64,000 nt of DNA from positions 1-64,000 of the forward strand of contig JACPCU010000012.1 of the NCBI GenBank assembly GCA_016184315.1, written 5' to 3'. Positions 54,675-64,000 of the stretch are shown here, one piece after another. The notes under the pieces were generated by a model. It searched no databases. It saw only the letters and a program-made list of their open reading frames with translations, and was not told the origin of the DNA. The translations under genes were made by a program, and so were the position numbers. Source of the stretch: Nitrososphaerota archaeon (GTDB taxonomy: Archaea > Thermoproteota > Nitrososphaeria > Nitrososphaerales > JACQRY01). How positions within the stretch are numbered: the stretch's first letter is position 1; each line of letters starts with the position of its first letter.

Positions 54675-57404
54675 TTAACGCGGATCTTCCGCTTTACCCC
54701 GATGTTGTGCAGGACGGTAAGAGGAGTCTGACCCTGACCTGCGTTTCCTGATCATGATGATGCCTGCTACAACAACTGCTAAGACTATGATTGGACCAAG
54801 TATCTGAATGTCCAACGTTTGTGGCAGAGTCTGGCTTTGTCTTGGGCTGACCTCTGCAGGGCTTTCCTGCGGAGTTGGGGGCAGTGATGGTTCCGCTACT
54901 CCGATGCTTGGGTCATGGATAAGCACCAGTCCATTGAAATTCGGGTAGATGAAGTCGACATCTAGCTCGTTGGCTTCTTTGTTGACTGCATGCCCGATCC
55001 CGATGTTGACTATCCGTTGAACGCCGTCAGGTTCCTGAATGATCGCTTTAGGTATCCACTTCACCTTGACAAGTACTCCTCCAGAGTCGACTATCAATCT
55101 TTGTTCGTCGTCACTGACTTTCTCGACTCTGACGCCGTCTTTTACATCAGCCTCAGTCTTCATTCTTAATGCCAAGGACGATGAGTTGGATTTCCAAGGC
55201 CATTTCGTCACCATGATATCAAACTTGACTTCCCTTGCGCCTCCGTCCACGCTGTACACTACTGTCTTCTCATCGTTCTTGAAGAATTCAATGCTTGACT
55301 GCTCGTACACTTTCAGGATTAGCGATACGTCGTATCGCTCACTGTAGGCACGATACGTCACGATCACCATGTTTCCTTCCGTCTTCTCCTCGGCCTCCCA
55401 CTTCGCATCGCCGAAGCTTAGTCTCTGGAGAACTTCCTCGTTTTGAATAAGGCCGTCTCCGTTATTGTCGTTGAACTCGGCCAACGAATGTATCTTTGAT
55501 TGGAACTCCACTGTTTTTTCACCTTGTCTGACTGCATACTGAATCCTTGGAGTCTCAAGGTTAAGCTTCACGCGATTTCTTTCGGAGTCTACTTGGATAG
55601 TCTTGTTGCCGCTTCTCTCAACGCGGAGCTTGTCGTCTTTTTCTGTGGTTTTGCGCTCAGACTTTGCTACTTCGGTTTTCTTGGCATGTTCGGCTAAGAG
55701 GTCGATTAGTCTGGATGCATCGACTATTAGTTTCTCGGTGACTTTCAAGAGGGCTTGGCCTGCAGTGGTCTGCCCTGAACTGAGAAATTCTTCTGCCCTT
55801 GCCTGAATGTTTGACGCGGCGTCTAATACGTTCTGTATGGGGACAACGTTTATCCCGTTAGCTTTCGCCTTCTCCATCTTCTGGAGAACTTCGTCTCTAG
55901 CATTCTTTATACGTTGAACTGTTGATTCCAATTCGCGCTGGTCAATTCTCCGTTCTTCTTTCTTCGCCTGTTCCTTGAATTCTTCAAACGCTTTTTCGAG
56001 ATTTCGTTGGACTTCTACTGCTATGGAGTGGGCTATGGTTGCGTTCCCGTTCTTCAACTCGTCGTAGGCGCGTCTTAAATCGACTGCAGCCTGTTTGAGG
56101 GCCTCCTGTATTCTTGAAGTGTTGAGGTTGGTTTGCTTCATCTCTGCCAGGGCTTTCTCAGCGTGAGTGATCTTCTCATGGGCCTGTCTTAGCTCTTTTG
56201 CAGCTAGCTCCGCTCTATCAGGAAGCTTCTCAATCAGCTTCAGAATCTTTGTGGCTGCTTCAAAGGTTTCTTTGGCGATGGCGAATGCTCTGTCCTTGTT
56301 GCCTGCTTTGAAGGCTTGGACAGATCTTTCTAATCCGTCGATTATCTCTCCGAGTTTCTTCTGGACTTCTCTTGAAGCTTCGTCACCGGCTCGCTGGGAG
56401 CTTAATGTCCTCTTGACCTCTTCAATTATTCGCCTGGTCTTTGCGAGTAGCTCCTCAAATCTATGCTCTTCAGATCTTTTCGCTTCCAGTGACGCGGAGG
56501 CGGTTCTTAGGAGAGCCTCTGTTTCGCCTAGGAGCCCTGAAACCTTTGCAGACAGATCATGGTATGCCTTATCGTCATGACTGTGGATGGCTTCCTCAAG
56601 CTCGTTTATCATCTTGATTGCTTGTTCAAGACGAGCTTGGGCTTTTTCCGTGTCTACTCCATGTTTCTCCGCTTCAGTGATAAGGGCTCTAATCTTCTCC
56701 AGTCTTTCACGGACTTGTCTCAGAATATTCTCCGGGTTCAAATCGGTTTGAGTATTTGATGTGAGGAGGTTCTTCGCCTTCCCCACGAGTTCAAATGCGA
56801 CTACGGCTAGTTCGAGAGCCCTCTCATAGTTCTTTTCGGCAAAGACTTTCTTCGACACTCCCATGGTTTCTTCGGCTTCGTGCAGGATAGGCTTGACTCT
56901 TGAAGCGTTCACGCCTTTCTTTTCGGCTTCGTTTACTATTGTGGAGAGTTCGGCCAAGGCTTTGCTGGAGATGCCGATCTGTCTTTCAGTCTTGGTTCTT
57001 AGTTCAAGTGTCCTCTTGTAGGCCTCTTGGGCTTGCCTGTTTGCCGCGGAGGCGTTTTCGATGGCTTGTTTCGCCAGGAGTAGGGCAGCTTCATAGTTGC
57101 CCTTCTCGTGAGCGGCTCTGGCTTCCTGCAGACCGCTATGTGCGAGTTCGAACAATGCTTCGACTCTCGTCATATTCGCGCCTATTTCTTTCGCCTTGTG
57201 TATTGCGTTCTCAGCTTCTCCGAGGGATTTCTCCGCCTTTGAAATCGCTTCGCTGGCAGTTCCTTTTTGATCAGCTGCTGTTTCGTTAGCATAGACTCGA
57301 GTGAACGGGATGGCTACGCTGGATAACAACAACAGAATAAGGAGGCAGCTGACTGCAGTCCTCGTCATAATCGGAGTTTGACAGTAGATGCGATATGTAG
57401 TCAT
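54675..57404 (-). CDS. Large secreted coiled-coil repeat protein with C-terminal TM anchor
   Basis: 909 aa; signal-like N-terminus, about six helical repeats of 85-90 aa, EF-hand-like DNNGDGLIQNEE, C-terminal ILGPIIVLAVVVAGIIMIRKRR. Confidence 0.85.
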   Translation of the reverse strand: MTTYRIYCQTPIMTRTAVSCLLILLLLSSVAIPFTRVYANETAADQKGTASEAISKAEKSLGEAENAIHKAKEIGANMTRVEALFELAHSGLQEARAAHEKGNYEAALLLAKQAIENASAANRQAQEAYKRTLELRTKTERQIGISSKALAELSTIVNEAEKKGVNASRVKPILHEAEETMGVSKKVFAEKNYERALELAVVAFELVGKAKNLLTSNTQTDLNPENILRQVRERLEKIRALITEAEKHGVDTEKAQARLEQAIKMINELEEAIHSHDDKAYHDLSAKVSGLLGETEALLRTASASLEAKRSEEHRFEELLAKTRRIIEEVKRTLSSQRAGDEASREVQKKLGEIIDGLERSVQAFKAGNKDRAFAIAKETFEAATKILKLIEKLPDRAELAAKELRQAHEKITHAEKALAEMKQTNLNTSRIQEALKQAAVDLRRAYDELKNGNATIAHSIAVEVQRNLEKAFEEFKEQAKKEERRIDQRELESTVQRIKNARDEVLQKMEKAKANGINVVPIQNVLDAASNIQARAEEFLSSGQTTAGQALLKVTEKLIVDASRLIDLLAEHAKKTEVAKSERKTTEKDDKLRVERSGNKTIQVDSERNRVKLNLETPRIQYAVRQGEKTVEFQSKIHSLAEFNDNNGDGLIQNEEVLQRLSFGDAKWEAEEKTEGNMVIVTYRAYSERYDVSLILKVYEQSSIEFFKNDEKTVVYSVDGGAREVKFDIMVTKWPWKSNSSSLALRMKTEADVKDGVRVEKVSDDEQRLIVDSGGVLVKVKWIPKAIIQEPDGVQRIVNIGIGHAVNKEANELDVDFIYPNFNGLVLIHDPSIGVAEPSLPPTPQESPAEVSPRQSQTLPQTLDIQILGPIIVLAVVVAGIIMIRKRRSGSDSSYRPAQHRGKAEDPR

Positions 57405-57576
57405 TATGAAGCTTGGATACAGTTCCCAAATCTGTATGCCTATCTACAATACGCCGCAATATTTGCGGTAAAATAATGATGAAGACGGGGGCTACTGTTA
57501 ACTGTCAGCATCCTTCCTAGCCGCTCGGTAGCTCTTAGCTCTGAAATCCGTCATCTTAGGTTATTCTTTGATCAGG

Positions 57577-58122
57577 TCAGCTGTGTTCATGTGTGCCTAG
57601 CTTTTCTTCCCCGTGGCCGTTACCGCTTCTCATTGTTGTGTATAGATTGTGGGTGTGGATGACGAATCCTAGCATGGCGTGGATATATTCTCTTGCCGCA
57701 TGGATATCGTTCACATCATAGTCTTTCTTCGCCATAATGTGTTCAAATCTTTCATGAAGGTCCTCGTGAAGGATGTGTGTAAGGAACTCGATGATTTGCT
57801 TTGGATTACCTGTCTCCACGGCCAAGTCAGCCTTGGGTACTACTGGACCTATGTCTAGCCCAGCAGGTTTGAGGCCAGTGAATGGCGCGCCTTCGCCTTC
57901 GCGGTGTAGGCGTACAGCAGTTTCGTAGAACCAGTAGTCAGCTAGGTCCGCGGCTTCTTTACCCGTCTTTCTGACGCGGAGGGTTCTCTCAAAAGCTGCC
58001 TTCAGCTCGGATTCGGCTTCTTTCGAGGCGTAGGGTAGTATAAGATTGACATTGCTAGTTTCAAGGGCTCTTTTAGCTGCTTTCACTACAGGTCCATCCA
58101 TCGTATCACAATGGGGTGGCAT
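57577..58122 (-). CDS. DUF6448-like protein
   Basis: 181 aa; MPPHCDTMDGPVVKAAKRALETSNVNLILPYASKEAESELKAAFE. Confidence 0.65.
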   Translation of the reverse strand: MPPHCDTMDGPVVKAAKRALETSNVNLILPYASKEAESELKAAFERTLRVRKTGKEAADLADYWFYETAVRLHREGEGAPFTGLKPAGLDIGPVVPKADLAVETGNPKQIIEFLTHILHEDLHERFEHIMAKKDYDVNDIHAAREYIHAMLGFVIHTHNLYTTMRSGNGHGEEKLGTHEHS

Positions 58123-58252
58123 ACTTTGCTCTCGTTCCAGATGCGGTCTACGAATTCTATTAAATGGAGATGGTGATTATCAAGAATGATAAACAGGGCG
58201 CTTTTGATTTCTATGAGAAATGCACGGTGGGCGAGTTATGGTAAATGTCAGG

Positions 58253-59287
58253 CTATGAGACAGGTTCGTAGATTATTCCCAGTTCACTAGCATACTCATA
58301 TGCTGTAGCTATTTCCTCGACTGTCGGTCTTCTTGCTATGTCTGCATACTTTTCCGGATCAGATAGAACCTGATAGTCTGGGCGATACTGATCCATGATG
58401 TTGACCAAGGCGTGAGGACAGTTCTCCGCGATCCAACGCAGCACAGGTTTCGTGCAGCACTTTATATGATTGGGTAACACTAGGTGTCGTATGATCATAT
58501 CTCCGTTCTCATGAGCTATGCTGTGGTTCCGCGCAGCTGTCTGGAAGTATCTGGGGACCTTGGAGAGTCTGAGAGCGCATTTGTCGTTTCCATACTTGAA
58601 GTCAGGAAGCCAAATGTCGATTACGTCTGCAAGGATCTTCATGGCTGGAACGCTTGCGTACATGTCGCTGTTCCAAAGCATCGCGATGTTGTCTTCTAGG
58701 TACCTCATCCCGTCTAGAATAGTGTGTAGATTAGGTGTCGGTTCGCCGCCCACGAGATTGATGTTATGGGCACCTTCCTCTTTCAGTGAGCTCATTATGA
58801 GAGCTAGTCTTCTTCCGTCAGCAGGCACGCCGTTCAGAGGGTATTGGGATATGTCCCAGTTCTGGCAGAAGGCGCATCTGAACATGCATCCTGCGAAGAA
58901 GATTGTTCCTGACCCAGATGTTCCGACCAAGGGTGCTTCTTCACCGAAGTGTCTGAACCATGTTGCGAGCCGTGTGGTAGCATCCATGTGGCATGCTCCT
59001 TTACGAAGACCTTTAACCCTGTCAACTTTGCAGTTCCATTCGCAGAAGTTGCAGTGAGTCAGCATCCGGTTCAGGAGAGCAACTTTGAGGTCAAGGAAAC
59101 TGCGCGTTGAGTGTGTTCTCTCTGTGAGTTTGATTTCTCCATCTGATATTCTTGTGCGTAGGTCTTTGAATATGGGTGAAAGTCTTTCATGTTCAAGCCA
59201 GAGGTCTTCCTCGCTGGCAGAAGTCAAGTTTATGTTGCAGGGGATATGTTTGCATATCAAAAATTTTGCTGGCTTTTGGTTGCGCAT
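58253..59287 (-). CDS. PflA-like radical SAM protein (COG1313-like)
   Basis: CNFCEWNCKVDRVKGLRKGAC, GTIFFAGCMFRCAFCQN, NLVGGEPTP. Confidence 0.88.
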   Translation of the reverse strand: MRNQKPAKFLICKHIPCNINLTSASEEDLWLEHERLSPIFKDLRTRISDGEIKLTERTHSTRSFLDLKVALLNRMLTHCNFCEWNCKVDRVKGLRKGACHMDATTRLATWFRHFGEEAPLVGTSGSGTIFFAGCMFRCAFCQNWDISQYPLNGVPADGRRLALIMSSLKEEGAHNINLVGGEPTPNLHTILDGMRYLEDNIAMLWNSDMYASVPAMKILADVIDIWLPDFKYGNDKCALRLSKVPRYFQTAARNHSIAHENGDMIIRHLVLPNHIKCCTKPVLRWIAENCPHALVNIMDQYRPDYQVLSDPEKYADIARRPTVEEIATAYEYASELGIIYEPVS

Positions 59288-59443
59288 GACTGCATGATAC
59301 CAGCTCAGCCTGCTTCGAACAATTTCGTTTTGCCACACTAGTACGCCATTAGGTCGGAGCATGCAACTATGGATACGATGCGAACGTTGGCTAAAACTGT
59401 TTGCGCAAATCCATAAAACTAGGAAAGAAACTCAAATCGCTTT

Positions 59444-60721
59444 TTGGGGTGGCTTTTTGAATCCTGCCAACGAGTCAGTCTTGATTGGTCCAGCAAATAC
59501 ACAAAGCTAATTCTCGGCAAAGCTTTTTACCCCCCGATCAAGGTTCGTGCCCGATTGAGCATTACCAAAGGGTTTCCTAGGCCCCTCATTTCGATTTTTG
59601 CCATGACCTTTCTCTACGAAATGTCTGAAGGCATCATGACCTTAACTCTGCCTCTCTTTTCGAAGAGCCTTGGGGCATCAGACGCCTTCGTTGGCCTAAT
59701 CGTTGCCGCTGGCCCGTTGCTCGGAGCCTTCTCCGCAGTCCCAATGGGCATGCTGTCTGACAGATATGGAAGAAGGGCTCTTCTAGTATACGCACCTATC
59801 CTGGGCGTCTTATCTAGCATCCTTATTGCTTTCACTTCTCAAGCACCTCTCCTAGTTCCGCTATACGCCCTCTACGGGCTTAGCCACTCGTCGTTCCGAC
59901 CCACCGCGGCAGCATTGGTGGGCGAAGCTTCAAGGCCGGAGCGGATGGCAACATACTTCGGCTGGTTCCTTACCATAGGCTCCAGCGGTCTTCTAATAGG
60001 CCCACCGGTGGCAGGATACTTGATTCTGAACTTCGGTCACGCCTATGCCGCTGCTTTTTCAGGTATTCTCGTGGGCTCATCGTTTATTCTCGGCATGTTG
60101 CACCCGAAGCAGCCAAAGTCATCTCTCCCGAAGAGGAAAGCTCAGATGAAGATTCCGTTTCTGCGAGCTGGCAGAGCTCTGTGGGGTGACTGGCTCTTCG
60201 TTTTCACTGCAGATCTGCTGATAGGAGTGGTCTACGCCTTCTTACCTCTTCAGCTCAGCAGGGCAGGATTGAACCCAGTCGAAATCGGCCTTCTCTTCTC
60301 AGTCCTCCAAACGGCGAGCGGCCTAGCTAGGCTCCCTATGGGGATTCTGATAGACAGAATCAGGAAGACAGGAGCAGCGCTGATGGGCAGCCTGCTGATA
60401 AACGCCGTCTGCATAATTGCTATAGCATTTTCAACTAGCTACGCGTTGCTGTCCGTTCTCATGCTGGGAACCGGTCTATCCAGAGGCGTACTACTCACTG
60501 CCGCTAGAACAGACATAGCCTTCAGAGCGCCTCCGGGAGGACTAGGTTCAGCCATGGGGACCTTCAGCGTGATGAGCATGAGTGGAAGAAGCGCAGGCCC
60601 ACTTATCTTCGGAGCTACAGTGGCGGTCTATGGCATAGGGCAAGCCCTCATCTATGCAGGCGGCGTAGGAGTAGCCGTAGCTGTTGGGGTCAAAGCCGCG
60701 CTGAGGGAACGGCGTCGTTGA
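59444..60721 (+). CDS. MFS transporter (translation start uncertain)
   Basis: GMLSDRYGRRALLVYAP, multiple TM segments. Confidence 0.9.
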   Translation: MGWLFESCQRVSLDWSSKYTKLILGKAFYPPIKVRARLSITKGFPRPLISIFAMTFLYEMSEGIMTLTLPLFSKSLGASDAFVGLIVAAGPLLGAFSAVPMGMLSDRYGRRALLVYAPILGVLSSILIAFTSQAPLLVPLYALYGLSHSSFRPTAAALVGEASRPERMATYFGWFLTIGSSGLLIGPPVAGYLILNFGHAYAAAFSGILVGSSFILGMLHPKQPKSSLPKRKAQMKIPFLRAGRALWGDWLFVFTADLLIGVVYAFLPLQLSRAGLNPVEIGLLFSVLQTASGLARLPMGILIDRIRKTGAALMGSLLINAVCIIAIAFSTSYALLSVLMLGTGLSRGVLLTAARTDIAFRAPPGGLGSAMGTFSVMSMSGRSAGPLIFGATVAVYGIGQALIYAGGVGVAVAVGVKAALRERRR

Positions 60722-60828
60722 GGAAACGGATGCGCCACTTCTTTTCTCCTGGGATGCAGTCTAGGGCTCATTTTGGCATGTGCCTTATCTTTGAAGCTTA
60801 GAATGTCTCGGAGGTCTTCGATGGACGG

Positions 60829-62265
60829 TTAGGATCGTAGGTGTGAGTATCGGTTTGTGAGCTCGGCTGTTAGTTTGTCTGTTACGATGATGAGCTCTTG
60901 GGTATCTCTTGCTACGAAGTCGGAGTAGCCTCTCGCCACATAGGGAATGAGGGCCAGTTCTCTGGCGTCGTCAGATAGCTTGACAAGCTGCTCGATGTAT
61001 GGGAATGATAAGTTGATTATGATGGTGTTGCCGGCTGTTCTTTGAACAGGAGGCTCTTTGGGGCTGAGTTGGTGGCATTCTATGTTAAGCCCGTATGCTA
61101 TTCTCTTAGGCAATTTCTTCTTGACACTCGGCTGAAGGTCGGTGAACTTCACTCTTATTCTCCTGCCTATTGCCTTGCTGGTTCTCTTCACTACTGGAAG
61201 CCTGAATTCTCCTGAACGCCTGCTTCTGCTTAACTCAAGATACCCTGCTGCTTGTCTGGTTTCATTTAACCCGGGTTGAGGAGACAATTCCATTTCCTTG
61301 ACAACATCGAGGAGGATCTTCCCTATGCGCCTAAGGCTCTTCAACAGGCGTTTGCCAGCTGACTCTGGTGACGAGGGAATGGAGTTGAGGAATCTTCCGA
61401 GCTCCTTCTCAAACCTCAGATAAGATTCATCTCTGATGAAGTCGCCTCTATCAGTTCTGACTTGAAGGAAATCCGTGTAGATGTGGCCAGTAAGATGGGG
61501 TCTCTCACTGAGCCGCACTGTCTTTATCAGAACAGGGTTGTAGTGCGCGACTGCTTCTCTATCCTGAGGGTTATCTGGGTCTACGAGATGGAAGTACATT
61601 GTCCCGTTCCTGATCTTCACCTTTCTCGAAAAGACCGTGCCTTTCGGGAGAGGTTTCGCTCTGACCGACTTGCTGTTCACAAAGATCCTGAAAGATTTGT
61701 CCAATAGAAGTCTGAAGGCAAGGGACAGGTATTCCTGAAGCTCTTGCTCCGAGTACATCCTCCTCAGCCCAGTGATCTTAACCATTGTTCCCCGCGGCAG
61801 CTTTCTAATCGTCTTGAAGTCGGTGATAGGCTCGCATCTTACTGTCATCTCCCTTAGAATTGTCTCTTCGTCAAAGATTATTCGGTAGCTCCTTCCACGC
61901 CTGTTCTTGGTCAGTATTTCCGCTCTTGAACCCAAGATGAAGGCGCTCAGATTCCCCAAGCCCTTTTGCCCCACAAGTTTCCGCTTCAGAGTTTTGGAGA
62001 ACCTCAAAACCCGTTTGCTCGGGTCGCCCTTGGTCACGAATTGCTGCGGATCCTCAACACCGTTCCCATCATCTTGAAAGGCTATGCTGTCTTTTTCCAG
62101 GAGTATTCGGACGTTCTTCGCGTCTTCGTCCCACGAATTCGAAACTAGTTCCCGTACAGGGGCGAACCGGTCAGAGTACAACCGAACTGAGAGCTCCCGT
62201 ATCAGCTCTGGGTGGAATTGAATAGGAAGTGAATAAGGCTGAGGCTTCTCTCTAACTATCTGCAC
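60829..62265 (-). CDS. GHKL (HSP90/gyrase-B-like) ATPase-domain protein
   Basis: 478 aa; RELVSNSWDEDAKNV, FQDDGNGV, GQKGLGNLSAF motifs. Confidence 0.82.
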   Translation of the reverse strand: MQIVREKPQPYSLPIQFHPELIRELSVRLYSDRFAPVRELVSNSWDEDAKNVRILLEKDSIAFQDDGNGVEDPQQFVTKGDPSKRVLRFSKTLKRKLVGQKGLGNLSAFILGSRAEILTKNRRGRSYRIIFDEETILREMTVRCEPITDFKTIRKLPRGTMVKITGLRRMYSEQELQEYLSLAFRLLLDKSFRIFVNSKSVRAKPLPKGTVFSRKVKIRNGTMYFHLVDPDNPQDREAVAHYNPVLIKTVRLSERPHLTGHIYTDFLQVRTDRGDFIRDESYLRFEKELGRFLNSIPSSPESAGKRLLKSLRRIGKILLDVVKEMELSPQPGLNETRQAAGYLELSRSRRSGEFRLPVVKRTSKAIGRRIRVKFTDLQPSVKKKLPKRIAYGLNIECHQLSPKEPPVQRTAGNTIIINLSFPYIEQLVKLSDDARELALIPYVARGYSDFVARDTQELIIVTDKLTAELTNRYSHLRS

Positions 62266-62329
62266 TTTCGCTTAGGTATAACTGGAAACACTGAGAAATA
62301 AATGATACGCATGTCTGAAGGGGCCTATG

Positions 62330-62378
62330 TGCAGGGGGTGGGATTTGAATCCGAGAACCCCTGAGAGTGCAAGTCTCG
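62330..62378 (-). other. tRNA-like 3' half (pseudo-tRNA or tRNA fragment)
   Basis: Minus strand GAGA-CTTGCAC-TCTC anticodon-arm-like hairpin followed by GGATTCAAATCCCACCCCCTGCA; no matching 5' acceptor strand upstream. Confidence 0.4.
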
Positions 62379-62469
62379 AAGAATACAAGGTAGGCTGGTG
62401 TGGCAAACCTACCAGATTTCCTTAGATCAGATCGGGGTGTGAAAGCTGATATATCGTCTGCTTCCAAGC

Positions 62470-63459
62470 TTGTATATGAGTCCAGGGTTTAAAGGGATCG
62501 AGTACAGCTCTGCGATGATGCGGGTAAAGGGGGTTCTAGAGATCTCCGCCGCTCTGTCTGAGACAATCCTCTACGACATGTTCGAGTGCAAGTTTGCCAT
62601 GACGATCGAAGGGTCTGACCATCGTACTAAGAAGCAGGTGAGAATGGCTTTCCGCACGGGGAAGGGCGTTCCCGTCCTGAAGCAGTTGGCTGGAGGAGAG
62701 ATCGACTTAGGGTGGACCAACCCGTGTGCTGGGCTGGCAATGGCGGTCCGAGGCACTGGCCCCTTCAACTCACCTCTCCCCCTCAGGGCCATCGCAGTCT
62801 TTCCTTCCTGGGACAGGCTTGTCTTCGCAGTGAACGAGGAGACCGGACTCACGTCACTCGCCGACATCCCAAAGAAGAAGCCTAAGCTACGTATTTCCAC
62901 CTCCGGTGGGATCATGGATTCAATCGTCACTGTAGCCGTGTCTGAGGTAGCCAAGGCCTACGGGTTCTCCATGGATGACATCATCAAGTGGGGAGGGTCT
63001 ATCCATGTCGCTCCAAGACCAGGCCACCCAGACAGAATACAGGCCATAAGAAGCGGCGCCGCCAACGCTGTCTTCGACGAAGGTTTCCCTCTATGGGGTA
63101 AAGAAGCCGTGGCGAAGGGCATGCGCCTTCTGCACGTCGATGAAGAAGTTCTGCGCCACATGGAGTCCCTAGGCTTCAGGCGGGCCCCAGTTCCCAAGTC
63201 TCTGTTCCCAGACCTCCGGGAGGATGTCATGACGGTGGACTACAGCGGCTGGCCCATATCTGTCCACGCTCAGATGCCCGACGAGGTGGCGTACGCTGTT
63301 TGTGAAGCAATAGAGTCGCGTAACACCGTTATTCCAGTCGATCAAGAAAAGTCCCTCTCAATGTCGCAGCTGTGCCAGACAACCGACGCGGCTCCCCTTG
63401 ATTTTCCGCTACACTCCGGGGCTGAGAAGTACTACCGCGAGAAAGGTCACCTGCAGTAA
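62470..63459 (+). CDS. TAXI-family TRAP-type substrate-binding protein
   Basis: 329 aa; LKQLAGGEIDLGWTNPCAGLAMAV...GGIMDSIVTVAVSEVAKAYGFSMDDI. Confidence 0.78.
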   Translation: MYMSPGFKGIEYSSAMMRVKGVLEISAALSETILYDMFECKFAMTIEGSDHRTKKQVRMAFRTGKGVPVLKQLAGGEIDLGWTNPCAGLAMAVRGTGPFNSPLPLRAIAVFPSWDRLVFAVNEETGLTSLADIPKKKPKLRISTSGGIMDSIVTVAVSEVAKAYGFSMDDIIKWGGSIHVAPRPGHPDRIQAIRSGAANAVFDEGFPLWGKEAVAKGMRLLHVDEEVLRHMESLGFRRAPVPKSLFPDLREDVMTVDYSGWPISVHAQMPDEVAYAVCEAIESRNTVIPVDQEKSLSMSQLCQTTDAAPLDFPLHSGAEKYYREKGHLQ

Positions 63460-63677
63460 AAGTATTCCCTTGCCCTTCAGTTAACGCCAGCATTAACCTG
63501 CACAACGAGCATTTGATAACCAGATGCGTATCACATCCAACGGGTGCCGGTGGTGAGCCCCATACGATCTGTGCGATGCTCCCCCTAATCTTGTTAGCGG
63601 ATTTCATAGGTTTCGCCTGCTCGCAGACTGTCCAATATTCTCCGAACACCTAAACTCTTCTTGAGAGGGCTCGTCCT

Positions 63678-64000
63678 TCAAACATGAAAGAGCGTTATTG
63701 CCACTCCCGCCACCCCACAGGCCATAACGACCAGAGGAATTGATGCTTTGAACTTGGCTAGAGCTATTAAGCTAACAGCCGCTATAGCAATAGTCCAAAC
63801 ATCTATCAGGGCCGTCTCGCCAAGCGAGACAGCAACGGCCAGTATGGCTCCCACAGCACCAGGCCTCACTCCTTTGAGAAAACCTTGGAGAACTTCGTTC
63901 GACTTCATCCTCCTAAAGACAGGGGCAAGAAGAGTAACGATCACGAAGGGCGGGAGAAACACCCCCAAAGTGGCCACCCCAGCCCCCAGAACCCCTCCGA
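63678..64000 (-). CDS. Chromate transporter (ChrA-like), partial at window edge
   Basis: GVATLGVFLPPFVIVTLLAPVFRRMKSNEVLQGFLKGVRPGAVGAILAVAVSL; open to the right edge on the minus strand. Confidence 0.82.
   Translation of the reverse strand, partial: GGVLGAGVATLGVFLPPFVIVTLLAPVFRRMKSNEVLQGFLKGVRPGAVGAILAVAVSLGETALIDVWTIAIAAVSLIALAKFKASIPLVVMACGVAGVAITLFHV

Noticed and set aside
13717-62378. Element integrated between tRNA-Ser and the tRNA-like 3' half as att sites
   Set aside because: The shared TTCAAATCCCACCCCC is in inverted orientation and is generic T-arm sequence; no integrase was found and the enclosed genes look chromosomal.
63329-63649. 106-aa minus-strand ORF overlapping the end of the TAXI protein gene
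   Set aside because: No recognisable domain and overlaps a confident CDS; probably not coding.

Overview
Archaeal chromosomal window, probably Thermoproteota (Bathyarchaeia/Nitrososphaeria-like). This is inferred from gene content such as Lhr helicase, TrmB regulator, F420-type LLM oxidoreductases, TldD/TldE and an intron-containing tRNA-Ser; no marker phylogeny was possible. The left edge carries the trailer end of a CRISPR array (30-nt repeat GTTTCAATAGAACTATAGTAGGATTGAAAG; 14 full-length repeats plus one edge-truncated repeat). It decays into scattered repeat relics interspersed with VapBC, an orphan VapB-like antitoxin and a frameshifted HicA-like toxin relic. An extreme A/C-rich island follows and runs into the 5' end of an Lhr-type helicase gene. 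The most exciting locus is the minus-strand overlapping three-gene operon at 5799-9191. It encodes a short (680 aa) SMC-family ATPase whose head motifs read like Smc5/Smc6, a ScpA/Nse4-like putative kleisin, and a tandem winged-helix putative KITE resembling Nse3/MAGE or ScpB, i.e. a candidate minimal archaeal Smc5/6-like complex. The rest is metabolism and transport: acyl-CoA and 3-hydroxyacyl-CoA dehydrogenases, xanthine-dehydrogenase-like subunit, ABC-2 exporter, copper homeostasis (CopA, YHS, cupredoxin), fumarate reductase/SDH A and B, and two intact molybdopterin oxidoreductases plus a rearranged fragment. There are also coiled-coil-tethered solute-binding proteins, a TPP enzyme, an ICL/PEP-mutase-family enzyme, a large coiled-coil surface protein, a GHKL ATPase and a partial chromate transporter. 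Several gene relics and frameshifts (tldD, UPF0175, hicA, molybdopterin/PEP-mutase fragments) are visible on direct reading. All assignments come from reading the sequence; no searches were run.
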